Source of the DNA: Acidobacteriota bacterium
GTDB taxonomy: Bacteria > Acidobacteriota > Terriglobia > Acidiferrales > UBA7541
Reading direction: 5' to 3'
NCBI GenBank assembly: GCA_003223245.1
Contig: QHYI01000118.1
Coordinates: 1 to 45,989 of the forward strand
Length of the DNA stretch: 45,989 nt
The notes under the pieces were generated by a model, which was given only the letters and a program-made list of their open reading frames with translations, had not been told where the DNA came from and ran no database searches. Of this stretch, positions 16,721 to 26,407 are shown in pieces. The position numbers were made by a program, and so were the translations under genes. Positions within the stretch are counted from its first letter, which is position 1, and every line of letters begins with the position of its first letter.

Positions 16721-17017
16721 ATGCCTGCTGATTTCATCTCCAGTCTTTTCGTGTTCATCCTCGCGGGGTTTTTGGGATTCGAATTGATCAAACGGGTGTC
16801 TCCGCTGCTACACACGCCGTTGATGTCGCTGACCAACGCGCTCGACGCCATCGTTGTAGTCGCAGCGATCATCATCGCGGGCCGGCATGAAACCAAGCTT
16901 TCCACTTTGCTCGGCTTGATCGCCGTAGCCGCCTCCTTCAGCAACATGGTTGGTGGCTTCCTGATCACCGACCGCATGCTGCACATGTTCCGCGCGGGCA
17001 AAGCGAAAAAGCCATGA
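16721..17017 (+). CDS. pntAB: NAD(P) transhydrogenase subunit alpha, part 2 (dIIa)
   Basis: 98 residues with three or four membrane segments (about 5-22, 36-56, 60-80). It is the small membrane part of the split alpha subunit: FVFILAGFLGFELIKRVSPL, HTPLMSLTNALDAIVVVAAI and NMVGGFLITDRMLHMF are family landmarks. The ATG at 16721 sits right after GGAGGAAGGG, 10 nt past the pntAA stop. The frame is open further upstream but inside pntAA, so this start is chosen. The stop overlaps the pntB start (ATGA), indicating translational coupling. Confidence 0.95.
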   Translation: MPADFISSLFVFILAGFLGFELIKRVSPLLHTPLMSLTNALDAIVVVAAIIIAGRHETKLSTLLGLIAVAASFSNMVGGFLITDRMLHMFRAGKAKKP

Positions 17018-18405
17018 GCGCGGTGGCCATGCAGCAGCTCATTGATTTTTCGTATATCGCTGCAGTTGTCGGGTTCATCCTCGCGCTGAAATGGCTCAGT
17101 TCCCCGGTGTCGGCCATGCGTGGCGTGCTCATCGGCGAAATCGCTTCCGGCGTGGCGGTCCTCGCCACGCTTTTCGATCCCCAGGTCACGCACTACAAAT
17201 GGATCATCATCACGTTGATTATCGGCGCGGCGATTGGCATTCCCCTGGGGCTGGTGAAGATGACCGCCGTTCCACAACGAACGGCGCTGAGCCACGCATT
17301 TGGCGCCCTTTCCGCAGCGCTCATCGGCATCGGGGAGTATTACGTGGGTACGCCGCATCTCACCAAGTTCGAGATGCTGGAGATCGGCCTCGAGGTCATC
17401 ATCGGATCGCTCACCTTTACGGGCAGCTTGATCGCCGCAGGGAAACTCCAGGAAATTCTTCCGCAGCGTCCCATCACCTATAAAGGTCAAAACGTCGTTA
17501 GCCTTTCCACTCTTGGCGCTGCGGTTGTTCTCATGCTCATGCTCATGGTTCACCCGGAATACACGCATCTTTTCCAGGCCATGATCCTCGTCGCGCTGCT
17601 TTTCGGCGTAATGCTGGTCACTCCCATCGGCGGAGCGGATATGCCCACGGTGATTTCGCTCTTGAACTCCTATGCCGGTTTCTCCGCAGCTCTGTTAGGC
17701 TTCGTGCTCAACAGCAAAGTCCTCGTCGTTGCCGGTGCTCTTGATGGCGCCTCCGGTTTCATTCTTTCGGTGATCATGTGCAAAGCCATGAACCGGTCCT
17801 TCACGAATGTCCTGTTCGGCGCTTTCGGCCAAGTGCAAGTCTCCGCCGGCAAAGCCACCGAAGAGCGCACGGTTCGCAGCGCCACGCCTGAAGAGGCTGC
17901 CGCAATTCTCGCCGCCGCGAACAAAGTGGTTATCGTCCCCGGATACGGCATGGCGGTGGCGCAGGCGCAGCACAAAGTGCGCGAACTTTTTGACGGCGTC
18001 ACCAAGCGCGGCATTGACGTGAAATTCGGTATCCATCCTGTTGCCGGCCGAATGCCCGGCCACATGAACGTGCTGCTCGCGGAAGCGGACATTCCCTACG
18101 ACAAGCTCCTCGATATGGATGAGATTAATGGAGAATTCCCGCAGACCGACGTCGCGCTTGTGATCGGCGCAAACGACGTCACCAATCCCGCCGCGCGCAC
18201 AGACAGTTCCAGCCCGATTTTTGGCATGCCCATTCTGGACGTGGACAAGGCGCGCACGGTGATGGTCATCAAGCGCAGCATGGGCGCGGGCTTTGCGGGG
18301 ATCGAAAATCCGCTGTACTACATGGACAAGACGCTGATGCTCTTTGGTGACGCGAAGAATTTTGTGGGGGCCATTGTGCGCGAACTGGCCGGGGGCCACG
18401 AGTAA
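17014..18405 (+). CDS. pntB: NAD(P) transhydrogenase subunit beta (dIIb + dIII)
   Basis: 463 residues. About eight membrane segments fill residues 1-260, and the soluble NADP(H)-binding dIII domain follows: VVIVPGYGMAVAQAQHKVRE (atypical GxGxxA nucleotide loop), HPVAGRMPGHMNVLLAEADI and VIGANDVTNPAARTD, then AGIENPLYYMDKTLMLFGDA at the C-terminus. All are canonical. The gene overlaps pntAB by four bases. With pntAA it forms the complete proton-pumping transhydrogenase; NADPH supply for biosynthesis is the expected role. No regulator is adjacent. Confidence 0.97.
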   Translation: MSAVAMQQLIDFSYIAAVVGFILALKWLSSPVSAMRGVLIGEIASGVAVLATLFDPQVTHYKWIIITLIIGAAIGIPLGLVKMTAVPQRTALSHAFGALSAALIGIGEYYVGTPHLTKFEMLEIGLEVIIGSLTFTGSLIAAGKLQEILPQRPITYKGQNVVSLSTLGAAVVLMLMLMVHPEYTHLFQAMILVALLFGVMLVTPIGGADMPTVISLLNSYAGFSAALLGFVLNSKVLVVAGALDGASGFILSVIMCKAMNRSFTNVLFGAFGQVQVSAGKATEERTVRSATPEEAAAILAAANKVVIVPGYGMAVAQAQHKVRELFDGVTKRGIDVKFGIHPVAGRMPGHMNVLLAEADIPYDKLLDMDEINGEFPQTDVALVIGANDVTNPAARTDSSSPIFGMPILDVDKARTVMVIKRSMGAGFAGIENPLYYMDKTLMLFGDAKNFVGAIVRELAGGHE

Positions 18406-18418
18406 GATGAACGAGCCG

Positions 18419-18440
18419 AGATCAGAGACCGGAGATCAGC
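18419..18440. repeat. Degenerate GGAGATC-type spacer repeat
   Basis: GAGATCAGAGACCGGAGATCAG immediately after pntB, similar to the block at 14290-14330. Confidence 0.35.
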
Positions 18441-18524
18441 GAAGGCGCACAGAGAACAAGAGCAATCTCTCCCCTTGTGCCGTTTTTTTTCTGATCTCTC
18501 CTCAATTTCCGCTCCCGTTCTGCA

Positions 18525-19280
18525 TCATTTTGCGTCGTGGAAAATGATGCCGAGCGTGTAACGCCTGCCGCGATGCACACGGCTGACTCCATGCTTCATG
18601 TTCACGCGATAGTAGCCGCGCGTGCCGCGCACCGGGCGGTAGCGCGTGGTGAAGATAATCGCTTGGCCTTGGTCAGCATGCACCACCTCGGCTTTGGATT
18701 GCGCCCGCGGCTGCTGTTCAACCAGCAGGAATTCGCCGCCTTCCCAGTCGCGGCCTTGCTGCCCGAGCGGGAAAACCATCTGTAAAGGAAAAGCGACTTC
18801 GCCGTAAATGTCTTGGTGCAGGCAGTTGTAGCCGCCCGCTTCATAGTGCAGCAGAAGAGGCGTGGGTTTGTTCTGTCCCGCCTTGTGGCAGATTCTTAGA
18901 AACGCCACGTGTTCGGCGGGAAAGCGCGAGCGGTTGTCGCCGAGATTTTGCGCCCACTCATTGGCTACTTTGGCGAGATGCGGATAAGCGCTGGTTCGCA
19001 GGCAGGCGACGATTTCGGGCAGTGGGTTGGCGAAATACTTGTAATCTCCGATACCGAAGCGGTAACGTTCCATCACGATTTGGCTGCGGAAGCGGCTTTC
19101 GTCGGCATACAACGCGGCGAGCGTAGCGCACTCCTCTGACGAGAGAATTGGCGCGGTTACCGCATAGCCGCGTTCGGAAAGGGAGTCGCTCGCGCCTTCC
19201 CAGTCGAGCCCGTCGATGCGCTCTGCGATCGATTGCGCTTGTTTTGTTTTGCAGGCTGCCTCAGCCATAGTAATCCTCAC
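18525..19280 (-). CDS. 2-oxoglutarate/Fe(II)-dependent oxygenase
   Basis: 251 residues. The double-stranded beta-helix fold's iron site is visible as HQD in GYNCLHQDIYGE (HxD) and a distal His in VNMKHGVSRVHRGRRYTLGI, where the nearby Arg would bind 2-oxoglutarate. The LQMVFPLGQQGRDWEGGEFLLVEQ stretch is typical of the prolyl-hydroxylase-like COG3826 group, whose substrates are unknown. No signal peptide, so cytosolic. It converges with pntB (gap 119 nt), so the two share a 3' region. The nearest upstream ATG pair is MRIT/MAEA; the first is used. Confidence 0.9.
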   Translation of the reverse strand: MRITMAEAACKTKQAQSIAERIDGLDWEGASDSLSERGYAVTAPILSSEECATLAALYADESRFRSQIVMERYRFGIGDYKYFANPLPEIVACLRTSAYPHLAKVANEWAQNLGDNRSRFPAEHVAFLRICHKAGQNKPTPLLLHYEAGGYNCLHQDIYGEVAFPLQMVFPLGQQGRDWEGGEFLLVEQQPRAQSKAEVVHADQGQAIIFTTRYRPVRGTRGYYRVNMKHGVSRVHRGRRYTLGIIFHDAK

Positions 19281-19500
19281 TCATTTTCACCAAAACGAGT
19301 CACCCCGACATACAAAGTCTAGGTTAAGGGCCCCTACCGAATCTATCCGCTATTTGTCGTCAAAACTTAAGACGTAACCGGAGTGCGGCCAAAGACACGG
19401 GCTCCGCCTCGCCGGCTCCGCAATCCTCCTGAAACGCGAGATTCAGTGCTATAGTGGTTGCCTACAAGCAGAACCCCAGTCGCTCCTCCAGGAGGTTCGC

Positions 19501-20708
19501 ATGAGCCAGAACACGGCGCTTACCAACGATTCCCGCAGGTCTTTCTTGAAATGGTCCGCCGCTATCGCCGCTGCTTCCACTTTCCGCATCATGACCGAGC
19601 CAATGCTCGCTGCCGCTGCGGCCGTCGACCGCGATATGCAACACTTTCCGCCGGGCTCGGTGGTCATCAACGCCAACGAGAACCCTCTGGGGCCATGCGA
19701 CTTGGCCAGAAAGGCCCTCGCCGACATCATCCCGGAGGGCGGGCGCTATTGCTGGTGGCTGAAGGAGGAACTCACGAAGCAGTTCGCGGAGTCGGTCGGC
19801 GTAAAGCCGGAATACGTCGCGATTTTCCCGGGCTCGAGCGAGCCGCTGCATTTTTCGGTGATGGCGTTTACTTCGCCCACTCGCAGCTACGTCACCGCCG
19901 ACCCGGGCTATGAATCCGGAATGCACTCCTGCAAATTGTCTGGCGCGCGGGTGGTCACGGTCCCGCTGACGAAAACCTACGCCCACGACATTCCCGCCAT
20001 GCTGGCCGCCGCGCCGGACGCCGGCCTTTTCTACGTTTGCACACCAAACAATCCCACCGGGACGCCCACGCCGCACTCCGCCATCGAAGAATTGTTGGCC
20101 AAAAAACCGGCGGGCTCGATCGTGCTCGTCGACGAAGCTTACATCCATTTTGCTGACCTAAGCGCCACGGCCATCGACCTGGTCAAAGCCGGCAAGGACA
20201 TCGTCGTGCTGCGCACCTTCTCGAAAATTTACGGAATGGCCGGCATTCGCTGCGGCGCGGCCATCGCGCGTCCCGATTTGCTCGAGAGATTGATTCCCCG
20301 GAGCGGCGGAAGCGCCATGCCCATCACCGCGCTGGTCGCAGCATCGGCGAGCCTCAGGCACGAGCATCTGGTGCCCGAGCGCAAACAGATCAACACGACG
20401 ATTCGTGAGAAGACGTTCGATTGGTTGAAGAGCCAGGGCTATTCCTGGTGGATGCCCGACGCCCGGCCAAAGAGGTCATTGACGCGCTGGCGGCCAGAAA
20501 GGTGTTTATCGGCCGCATCTGGCCGGCTTGGCCGACCCATTTGCGCATCACCGTGGGCACGCAGCCGGAAATGGATGAGTTTATGACCGCCTTCGCCGCG
20601 GTTATGAAGAATTCCACCAGCATCAGTTACGCGTTTCCGGGGACGTCGGATCCTTCGCTGCGCCGCGACGGCTTCCTCGCCGACGGCACTATGTTTCCAC
20701 GCGCCTAG
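19501..20708 (+). pseudogene. Tat-exported class I/II aminotransferase (HisC-like), frameshifted
   Basis: The first frame (19501 to stop at 20586) encodes a twin-arginine signal DSRRSFLKWSAAIAAASTF then a fold type I PLP enzyme: INANENPLGPC, VTADPGYESGMHSC, CTPNNPTGTPTP, VLVDEAYIHFADL, and FSKIYGMAGIRCG (Schiff-base Lys). After GYSWWMPDA, near 20450-20462, the natural continuation is in another frame: DARRPAKEVIDALAARKVFI, then GRIWPAWPTHLRITVGT, ending at 20708. Related enzymes have about eight more residues between GYSW and the LFLVDARRP segment, so a small deletion (3n+1) has removed them and shifted the frame. The strong RBS CCAGGAGG precedes the ATG. Periplasmic aminotransferases of this kind occur in acidobacteria; the substrate is unknown. 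Could be real decay or a sequence error. Confidence 0.8.
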
Positions 20709-20816
20709 CACAGCTTGTCAGGCTTTTCGGCCTCTGTCTCGGCTGGGCAGGCTGTGAGCCTTATTCCGTCGAATGCTCTTAAGGCCTTTCTACTGGCGAA
20801 ACGCGGAAACTCTCGT

Positions 20817-21389
20817 CTATTTGGAACTCCGCGCCACAGCCAGATTATTTTTCACCGAGAACACATTCGGAACCTGATTCGCGCGTATATTGGCCACGTT
20901 TCTATCCATCTCGCTGTCGACCACGCCCTCCAGCGTGACGTGACCATTCTTCACGATGATGTGAATGGACGGCACCGCCCCTAGCCCGTATCGCTGGAGG
21001 CCAGGCTCGCGGTAAATGGCGCGAAACTCGGCGCGACGCAATTGATCATCCATCGGCGATAAAGGAAGCACCTCGATTTTGTTCACCACCGTGGCGACTC
21101 CCTCGATCCTTTTTACCGCGGCTTCCGCGTCCGATTTCAGCACCGGACGAGTCACTTGGCCGATCAGTGTCACTTTGTCGAGGTCCACTTGAAACGCGAG
21201 ATTGTCGAATACCGAATACCAGGGCAGCATGAGCAGTTGATGGCGCACTTGTTTGATTAGCCGTTGTCGGTAAAGCGCTTCGCTGCGCTGATGCTTGTTC
21301 TGCTGCGAGCCTGCCGCCCAGCAAGTTGCCGTCTCATTCGAGGCGGCGAGCAGCAGGCCAGCCACCAGGGACCTGAACCCCTTGCGCAT
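20817..21389 (-). CDS. Exported protein with two BON domains
   Basis: 190 residues. A signal peptide (MRKGFRSLVAGLLLAASNET..CWA) is followed by two BON domains: residues about 42-112 (VDLDKVTLIGQVTRPVLKSDA..KRIEGVATVVNKIEVLP) and about 118-188 (HIIVKNGHVTLEGVVDSEMD..ANQVPNVFSVKNNL). Each carries the conserved central Gly. BON domains bind phospholipid or mediate envelope contacts (OsmY, RhpC-like); here a periplasmic envelope-stress or surface role is plausible. No operon partner: it converges with the broken aminotransferase gene and diverges from the phosphodiesterase. Confidence 0.92.
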   Translation of the reverse strand: MRKGFRSLVAGLLLAASNETATCWAAGSQQNKHQRSEALYRQRLIKQVRHQLLMLPWYSVFDNLAFQVDLDKVTLIGQVTRPVLKSDAEAAVKRIEGVATVVNKIEVLPLSPMDDQLRRAEFRAIYREPGLQRYGLGAVPSIHIIVKNGHVTLEGVVDSEMDRNVANIRANQVPNVFSVKNNLAVARSSK

Positions 21390-21621
21390 GATTTCCCCCT
21401 CGTCCGGCTTGTAGGATCCCCTGGTTCGTTAGATTCCGGGTGAACGCCAAACAGGTGCACGGGAGGAGTTGGCGATTGGGTGCTAACATGGTCCTCGCGT
21501 ACCGCCTGGTTTTTATGGCGCGCCACTTACTGGAATGGCGTTTCGGGAGATGCCAATCCGAGGCTGCTGTTTCCCCGGGGGGCGTTGAGGGAAGTTGGTT
21601 GCGAACGGAGAAAGCTGCGAC

Positions 21622-22353
21622 ATGCTGGTGATTGCACATCGCGGAGCTTCAGGACACGCGCCGGAAAATACGATGGCGGCGTTCCGCAAAGCCGTGGCGC
21701 TGGGAGCTACATTCATTGAGACGGACCTGCAACTTTCGCGCGACGCGCATTTCGTGGCTATCCACGATGAGAAAGTGAACCGCACCACCAACGGCCGCGG
21801 CTCGGTTCACGAGCTGGCGCTCGCGGAACTGCGCGAACTTGACGCGGGAAGCTGGTTCGGCAGCGAGTTTGCCGGCGAGCGCATTCCCACTCTGGAAGAA
21901 ATTCTCCAGTTCTCGAAAAAAAATGATGTGGTGTTTTACCTGGAGATGAAGCCCAGCGGCGCTTGGGGCGGGGAGCACGCCGTAATTGCCGCGCTGCGCG
22001 AGTCGGGAGAAATTCCGCGCGCGGTAGTGATTTCTTTCGACGCATCGATTGCGCTGAATGTGCACAAGATCGAGCCCACGGTAATGACCGGGCTGCTGTA
22101 CGACGGGCAGTTCGAAGAACCGATCGAGAAAGCCATCGAGATTGGCGCGCGGCAACTGGTGGTGAGGGGAGACCTGGTCACGCCTGCGCTGCTCGAGCAA
22201 GCGCGAAAACAAGACTTGCCGGTTGTCTGCTGGACCGTCAATCATCCCGCACACATGCGGCTGTTGATTGAGGCAGGCGTACACGGCATCATGAGTGACT
22301 ATCCCGACCGCGTGGTAGCGGCGCTAAAGAAAGAATCTGAAACCGTTTTGTGA
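21622..22353 (+). CDS. Glycerophosphodiester phosphodiesterase
   Basis: 243 residues from the chosen ATG. The GDPD TIM-barrel active site is complete: VIAHRGASGHAPENTM (catalytic HRG..PENT), FIETDLQLSRDAHFVAIHDE (E..D metal ligands and second His), and LEMKPSG. The C-terminal VCWTVNHPAHMRLLIEAGVH GIMSDYPDR is also canonical. It hydrolyses glycerophosphodiesters to glycerol-3-phosphate and an alcohol. A TTG at 21595 is in frame, but the ATG at 21622 follows CGGAGAAAG and starts at the family's usual MLVIAHRG, so I prefer it. No signal peptide: cytosolic. It is divergent from the BON gene and convergent with rsmA. Confidence 0.95.
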   Translation: MLVIAHRGASGHAPENTMAAFRKAVALGATFIETDLQLSRDAHFVAIHDEKVNRTTNGRGSVHELALAELRELDAGSWFGSEFAGERIPTLEEILQFSKKNDVVFYLEMKPSGAWGGEHAVIAALRESGEIPRAVVISFDASIALNVHKIEPTVMTGLLYDGQFEEPIEKAIEIGARQLVVRGDLVTPALLEQARKQDLPVVCWTVNHPAHMRLLIEAGVHGIMSDYPDRVVAALKKESETVL

Positions 22354-22373
22354 GCGCGGTGATCGCACATTCA

Positions 22374-23124
22374 TCAACCACCTTCCAGTAGAGCGTGAAG
22401 AGCGGCGAATTGCGCGACGGTAAGCTGCTCGGCGCGGGCGTCGGCGCGAAGGCTTAGCGAGGCAAGGGCGGCGCGAATTCTTTCGGGCTTGGCCAGAGAC
22501 CGCAGGTTGTTCACCAGCGTTTTGCGCTTCTGCGAGAAAGACAATTTTACGAAATTTAAGAAACGGGAGTCATCCTCGATCGCGAGCTTTGCGCGTTCGC
22601 CAGGGAGGCGCAACGTAACCAGACCTGAGGTTACTTTTGGCGGAGGCTGGAACGCTTCGCGAGGAAGCTCGAAAACAATTTCAGGACGCGTGTAGAACTG
22701 CGTGACGACGGAGAGATAGCCGTAATCGCGCGAGCCAGGCTGTGCAGCGAGGCGCGCAGCGACTTCGATCTGAATGACGAAGTGCATTTCGTCGATGAGC
22801 GCCGCGAAGGCGAAAAGGTGATGCAGGATCGGCGACGTGATGTAGTAGGGAAGATTGCCGTAGAGACGGATGCGGCGGCCGGAAGCGAGGGCGGCGAGAT
22901 CCGTTTTTAGAATGTCCCCGGAGACAACGGTCAGGCGCGGAAATTCTTTCGCGAGTTGTCGCAAGCGGCTGGCGAGCGACGAGTCTAGTTCGATGGCGGT
23001 GACTTGACCGCCAGCGGCGAGCAGGTGGCGAGTCATTTCGCCGTGGCCGGCGCCAATTTCGATCCAACAGCTCGCGCCAGTCGAGATCCGCGAGGAAATG
23101 CTGGCCGAGGCGCTGGCGAGGCAT
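22374..23124 (-). pseudogene. rsmA: 16S rRNA dimethyladenosine transferase, frameshifted near N-terminus
   Basis: From CWIEIGAGHGEMTRHLLA (SAM motif I) to the C-terminus (22374) the KsgA/RsmA protein is intact: YGNLPYYITSPILHHLF is the catalytic NLPY motif, followed by PPPKVTSGLVTLRLP and SFSQKRKTLVNNL. The expected N-terminus MPRQRLGQHFLADLDWRE exists too, starting at ATG 23124, but in a different frame. The two meet at about 23073-23070 with the segment between DWRE and CWIEIG missing compared with the family. So a small deletion (3n+2) truncates the first frame. RsmA dimethylates two adenines in 16S rRNA; it is highly conserved, so this is either a real loss or a consensus error. An alternative start at 23195 in the second frame has no family homology. 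Confidence 0.85.
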
Positions 23125-23303
23125 GGGCAAAACAGTGTAGCAGCAGGCGATCGATGTGGGTGCTGCTGCAAGAATCTTCGTGGCGGCTGAAACAAAATGA
23201 TCCCCTGAAACGTTTAGGGGTGTATAGTGGTTCCCTAAGGGGGTTATGGGAGCGGGCAGTAGGGCAGAACGGGAAAGCCAAAATTTGGTCTGCTGGAGAG
23301 GGC

Positions 23304-23633
23304 ATGGAAAAAGAGGGTGATCTGATACAGGGGACGCTGGACATGCTTGTGCTGAAGGCCCTGGCGCGCGGTGCGAAGCATGGATACGGCGTGGCGGAGT
23401 GGATTCATGAAAGCTCGAGCGACGTGTTGCACGTGGAAGAAGGCGCGTTGTATCCGGCGCTACACCGGTTGGAGCTGAAGGGGCTGCTGGCTGCGGAGTG
23501 GGGCACGTCGGAGAACAACCGGCGGGCTAAGTATTACTCGCTGACCGCCGCCGGGCGGAAGAAGTTGGCGGAAGAAGCCGAGTATTGGCGGCGGATGTCC
23601 GGGGCGATCGCAAGAGTGATGCAAACGGCGTGA
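23304..23633 (+). CDS. PadR-family transcriptional regulator
   Basis: 109 residues, the short PadR form. The winged helix is clear: LIQGTLDMLVLKALARGAKHGYGVAEWIHE, the VEEGALYPALHRLELKGLLA recognition region and RRAKYYSLTAAGRKKL wing. The ATG at 23304 follows GGAGAG and begins at the family start MEKEGDLIQG. It is the first gene before two tandem large permeases, the usual acidobacterial PadR-ADOP operon, so it probably represses its own operon and responds to the transported toxic compound. Confidence 0.95.
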   Translation: MEKEGDLIQGTLDMLVLKALARGAKHGYGVAEWIHESSSDVLHVEEGALYPALHRLELKGLLAAEWGTSENNRRAKYYSLTAAGRKKLAEEAEYWRRMSGAIARVMQTA

Positions 23634-23748
23634 AGTGGAAAATGGAAACTCAAAAATCGAAATTGGGAACTCGCAATTCGAGCAAGCTGACAGTGGGAAA
23701 GTCGCGGGGAGAGAGGAAGTTCTCGCTTCGATCAGGTTGACGGCACGT

Positions 23749-24161
23749 GGTGAATTGGGGGAGACGGTCATGAGCTACTGGATGCGGGTAAAGGCGCTCT
23801 TCAAGAGGAAGGAGCTGGATCGCGACTTGGAGGACGAGTTGGCGTTCCACTTGGCGATGCGCGAAGCAAAGAACCGCGAACGCGGGATTGCCGGCAAAGA
23901 AGCGCGCTACGCGGCGCGACGGCAATTTGGAAATGTGACGCGCATTAAGGAAATTTGCCGCGAGGCGTGGAGCTTCGTGTCGCTAGAGACGATTTGGCGC
24001 GATCTGCGCTACGGCGGGCGAACGCTGGCGAAAAATCCGGGGTTCACGGCGGTGGCGGTTCTGGCGACTGCGCTGGGAATCGGTGTGAACACCGGCATTT
24101 TTTCCGTGTTGAACGGAGTTGCCTTGAAGCTGCTGCCCGTTCCCAGAGCGAACCAGCTCGT
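23749..24161 (+). repeat. Direct repeat A of tandem permease genes, left copy
   Basis: 413 nt that match 26476-26888 with two differences (G/A at the second codon of the coding start, C/T near 24067). Covers RBS, start and the conserved N-terminal 125 codons of both permeases. Confidence 0.85.
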
Positions 24162-26402
24162 AAGCATCGACCAGATCTTCCATGGCCATTCCCGGCGCAT
24201 CCTGTACGGCGAGCCCGGATTGTTTTCCTACCCGGAATATAAGAACTATCGGGCGAACAATCACGTGTTCAGCGGCCTGCTGGCGTATGCCCCATTTTTG
24301 CAAGAAACGACACTGGGCGGGGAGAGCCCTAGGCAACTGACGGGAGCCGAAACGTCCTGCAACTTCTTCGATGTCCTGGGAGAGCGCCCGACGCTGGGGC
24401 GGACGTTTGTGGAGGCGGATTGCCGCGCGCCGGGAGCGAGCCCCGTAGTGGTGCTCAGCGACGACCTGTGGAGAAGCCGGTTCGGAGCGGATCCGAAGAT
24501 TGTGGGGAAGAGCGTCTCCCTGAACCGCGCGAATTTCATGGTGATTGGAGTGGCTGCGCCGGGCTTTCGTGGACTTGACCCATGGCCGAGCGAGTTCTGG
24601 GCGCCGGTGACTATGCAGAAGGCGCTGCAACCGGAAGAGAATCTGTTGGAAGAAGACAATGCCTCCTGGCTCGCGCTGCTGGGACGCATGCGGCCCGGCG
24701 TTTCACTCGATGAAGTGCGCGCGGACCTGGGTGTAATCGCAGGACGGATTGACCAGCAATATCCAGGGCGGACGACTACGCTGGCGATCCATCGCGCAAC
24801 CTTCCTCGGACGGCCGGAAGAACGGACGGTGGTCGTCGGGATTGGCGCGGTAGTTCTGGCTGCCGTGGGATTGGTGTTGCTTATTGCTTGCGCAAACGTG
24901 GCGAATTTGCTCCTGGCGCGGGCATCGGCAAGGCAGAAGGAAATTGCCATCCGGCTTTCCATCGGCGGAAGCCGTTGGCGAATCATCCGGCAACTGCTCA
25001 CGGAAAGCCTGCTGCTCGCGTTTCTTGGCGGAGCGGCGGGATCGCTTTTGGCGTTCTGGTCGGTTGAAGGTATCGCGCGGTATGTGCTGGCGCATTTGCC
25101 GCACGGTGTTCCTCGCTTGGTCTGGGATGTAAGTCCGGACCTGCATGTTTGGGGCTATTCGCTGGCGTTGACCGCCGCCAGGACTTGAGTACGGCCGCGA
25201 AAGGGGAGGGCGGCGGATTCATTCGAAACGCCTCAAGTGGAGGAATGTTGCGCGGCGCACTCGTCGGCGTCCAGGTCGCTGTGTGCATGGTCCTGCTGAT
25301 CGCTGCGGGATTGCTGATGCGTGGTCTGTATCTTGCGCAGACCGTGGATCCGGGCTTCGAGATGAAGGGGATCACACAGGCACAGTTCGATTTGCCTTCG
25401 CAAGGCTATAGCGCGGAGAAGGCACGGGCATTTCAGCGAGAATTGATCTCACGTGTCGCAACGTTGCCCGGAGTCGATGATGTCGAGCAAGCGCGTGTCA
25501 CGCCGCTGGGCTTTGGTTCTATGCACACGGTTTCGAAACCCAGCGGAGCAACCGAAGTGCGGCGCTTCCACTACAATGTGGTTTCACCCGGATTCTTCGC
25601 GATGCTGGGAATGCCCATGGTGCGCGGGCGGACATTCTCGGAAGCGGAGGTCGAGTCCGACGCTCCCGTAATGGTGATAACGGAATCCACGGCGCGACGG
25701 CTGTGGCCCGGGCAAGATGCGATTGGAAAGACCCTGATTGGAGGGCTCGGGCCGACGGACACAAAAGAGTATGGGGTCGTTGGAGTGGTGAGGGATTCGC
25801 AGGCAACGCAGTTGGGACAAAGCGACGGGTTGTTCTTTTACCTCCCGGCAGGCCCTCGAGAGCAAGACAGCTTGCAATTGCTGGTGCACAGCAAGGGCGG
25901 CGATGCCGCAACCATCAACGGGATTCGCGCCGCGGCGCGGGCCCTCGACCCGGGCCTGATTGTGGACGTGACGAAGTTGGCGGACAACCTGGAGCTGTGG
26001 CGCACGCCCTCGCGAATCGTGGCCGCGCTCTCTGGCGCGCTCGGAGCGTTGGCGCTGTTGCTTGCGGCGATTGGCGTGCATGGCGTGGTGTCCTATGGAG
26101 TGAGCCGACGAATCCGCGAAATTGGCATTCGGATGACGCTCGGTGCAGACGGGAGAGGCGTGACGAGTCTCGTGTTGCGACAAGCACTGCGGCCAGTCGC
26201 GATCGGCGCCCTGGTTGGCGTGATTGCCTGCGCGGCGGTTTCGCACGTCCTTTCGGATGTGCTGTACGGCATAGGTTCGCACGATCCGATTGCATTCGTC
26301 GGCGTGCCCGTCTTTCTGCTAGGCGTTGCTTTTCTGGCGAGCTATCTCCCGGCGCGGCGCGCGGTCCGCGTGGACCCGATCGTAGCTTTGCGCTACGAGT
26401 AA
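23770..26402 (+). pseudogene. ADOP/MacB-type ABC permease, copy 1, frameshifted by 46-nt deletion
   Basis: The ATG at 23770 after GGGGAGACGGTC gives MSYWMRVKALFKRKELDRDL. The N-terminal permease-prefix domain (ELAFHLAMREAKNRERG) is followed by a membrane helix, the MacB periplasmic domain, and two FtsX-like membrane blocks. The first frame ends at TGA 25188. The rest (AKGEGGGFIRNASSG through ..RVDPIVALRYE, stop 26402) lies in another frame. Compared with copy 2, 46 nt are missing between TGAC (ending 25172) and CAGGACTTGAG (25179 onward): six nt remain of 52. No other damage is seen. It forms an operon with PadR and copy 2. If the deletion is real the product is truncated after the first FtsX block. 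Confidence 0.85.
25305..25447 (+). repeat. Direct repeat B of tandem permease genes, left copy
   Basis: 143 nt identical to 28075-28217. The sequences flanking this block in the two genes are clearly diverged, so it is a recently homogenised patch. Confidence 0.85.
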
Positions 26403-26407
26403 ATCAT

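Noticed and set aside
16147-17568. A 473-codon minus-strand frame opposite pntAA/pntAB/pntB
   Set aside because: Shadow of the transhydrogenase operon; no recognisable domain.
23215-23245. CCTGAAACG..TATAGTGGTT upstream of PadR resembling a sequence upstream of the aminotransferase (19428-19460)
   Set aside because: Spacing between the shared parts differs (11 versus 14 nt), so a common regulator site is not supported.
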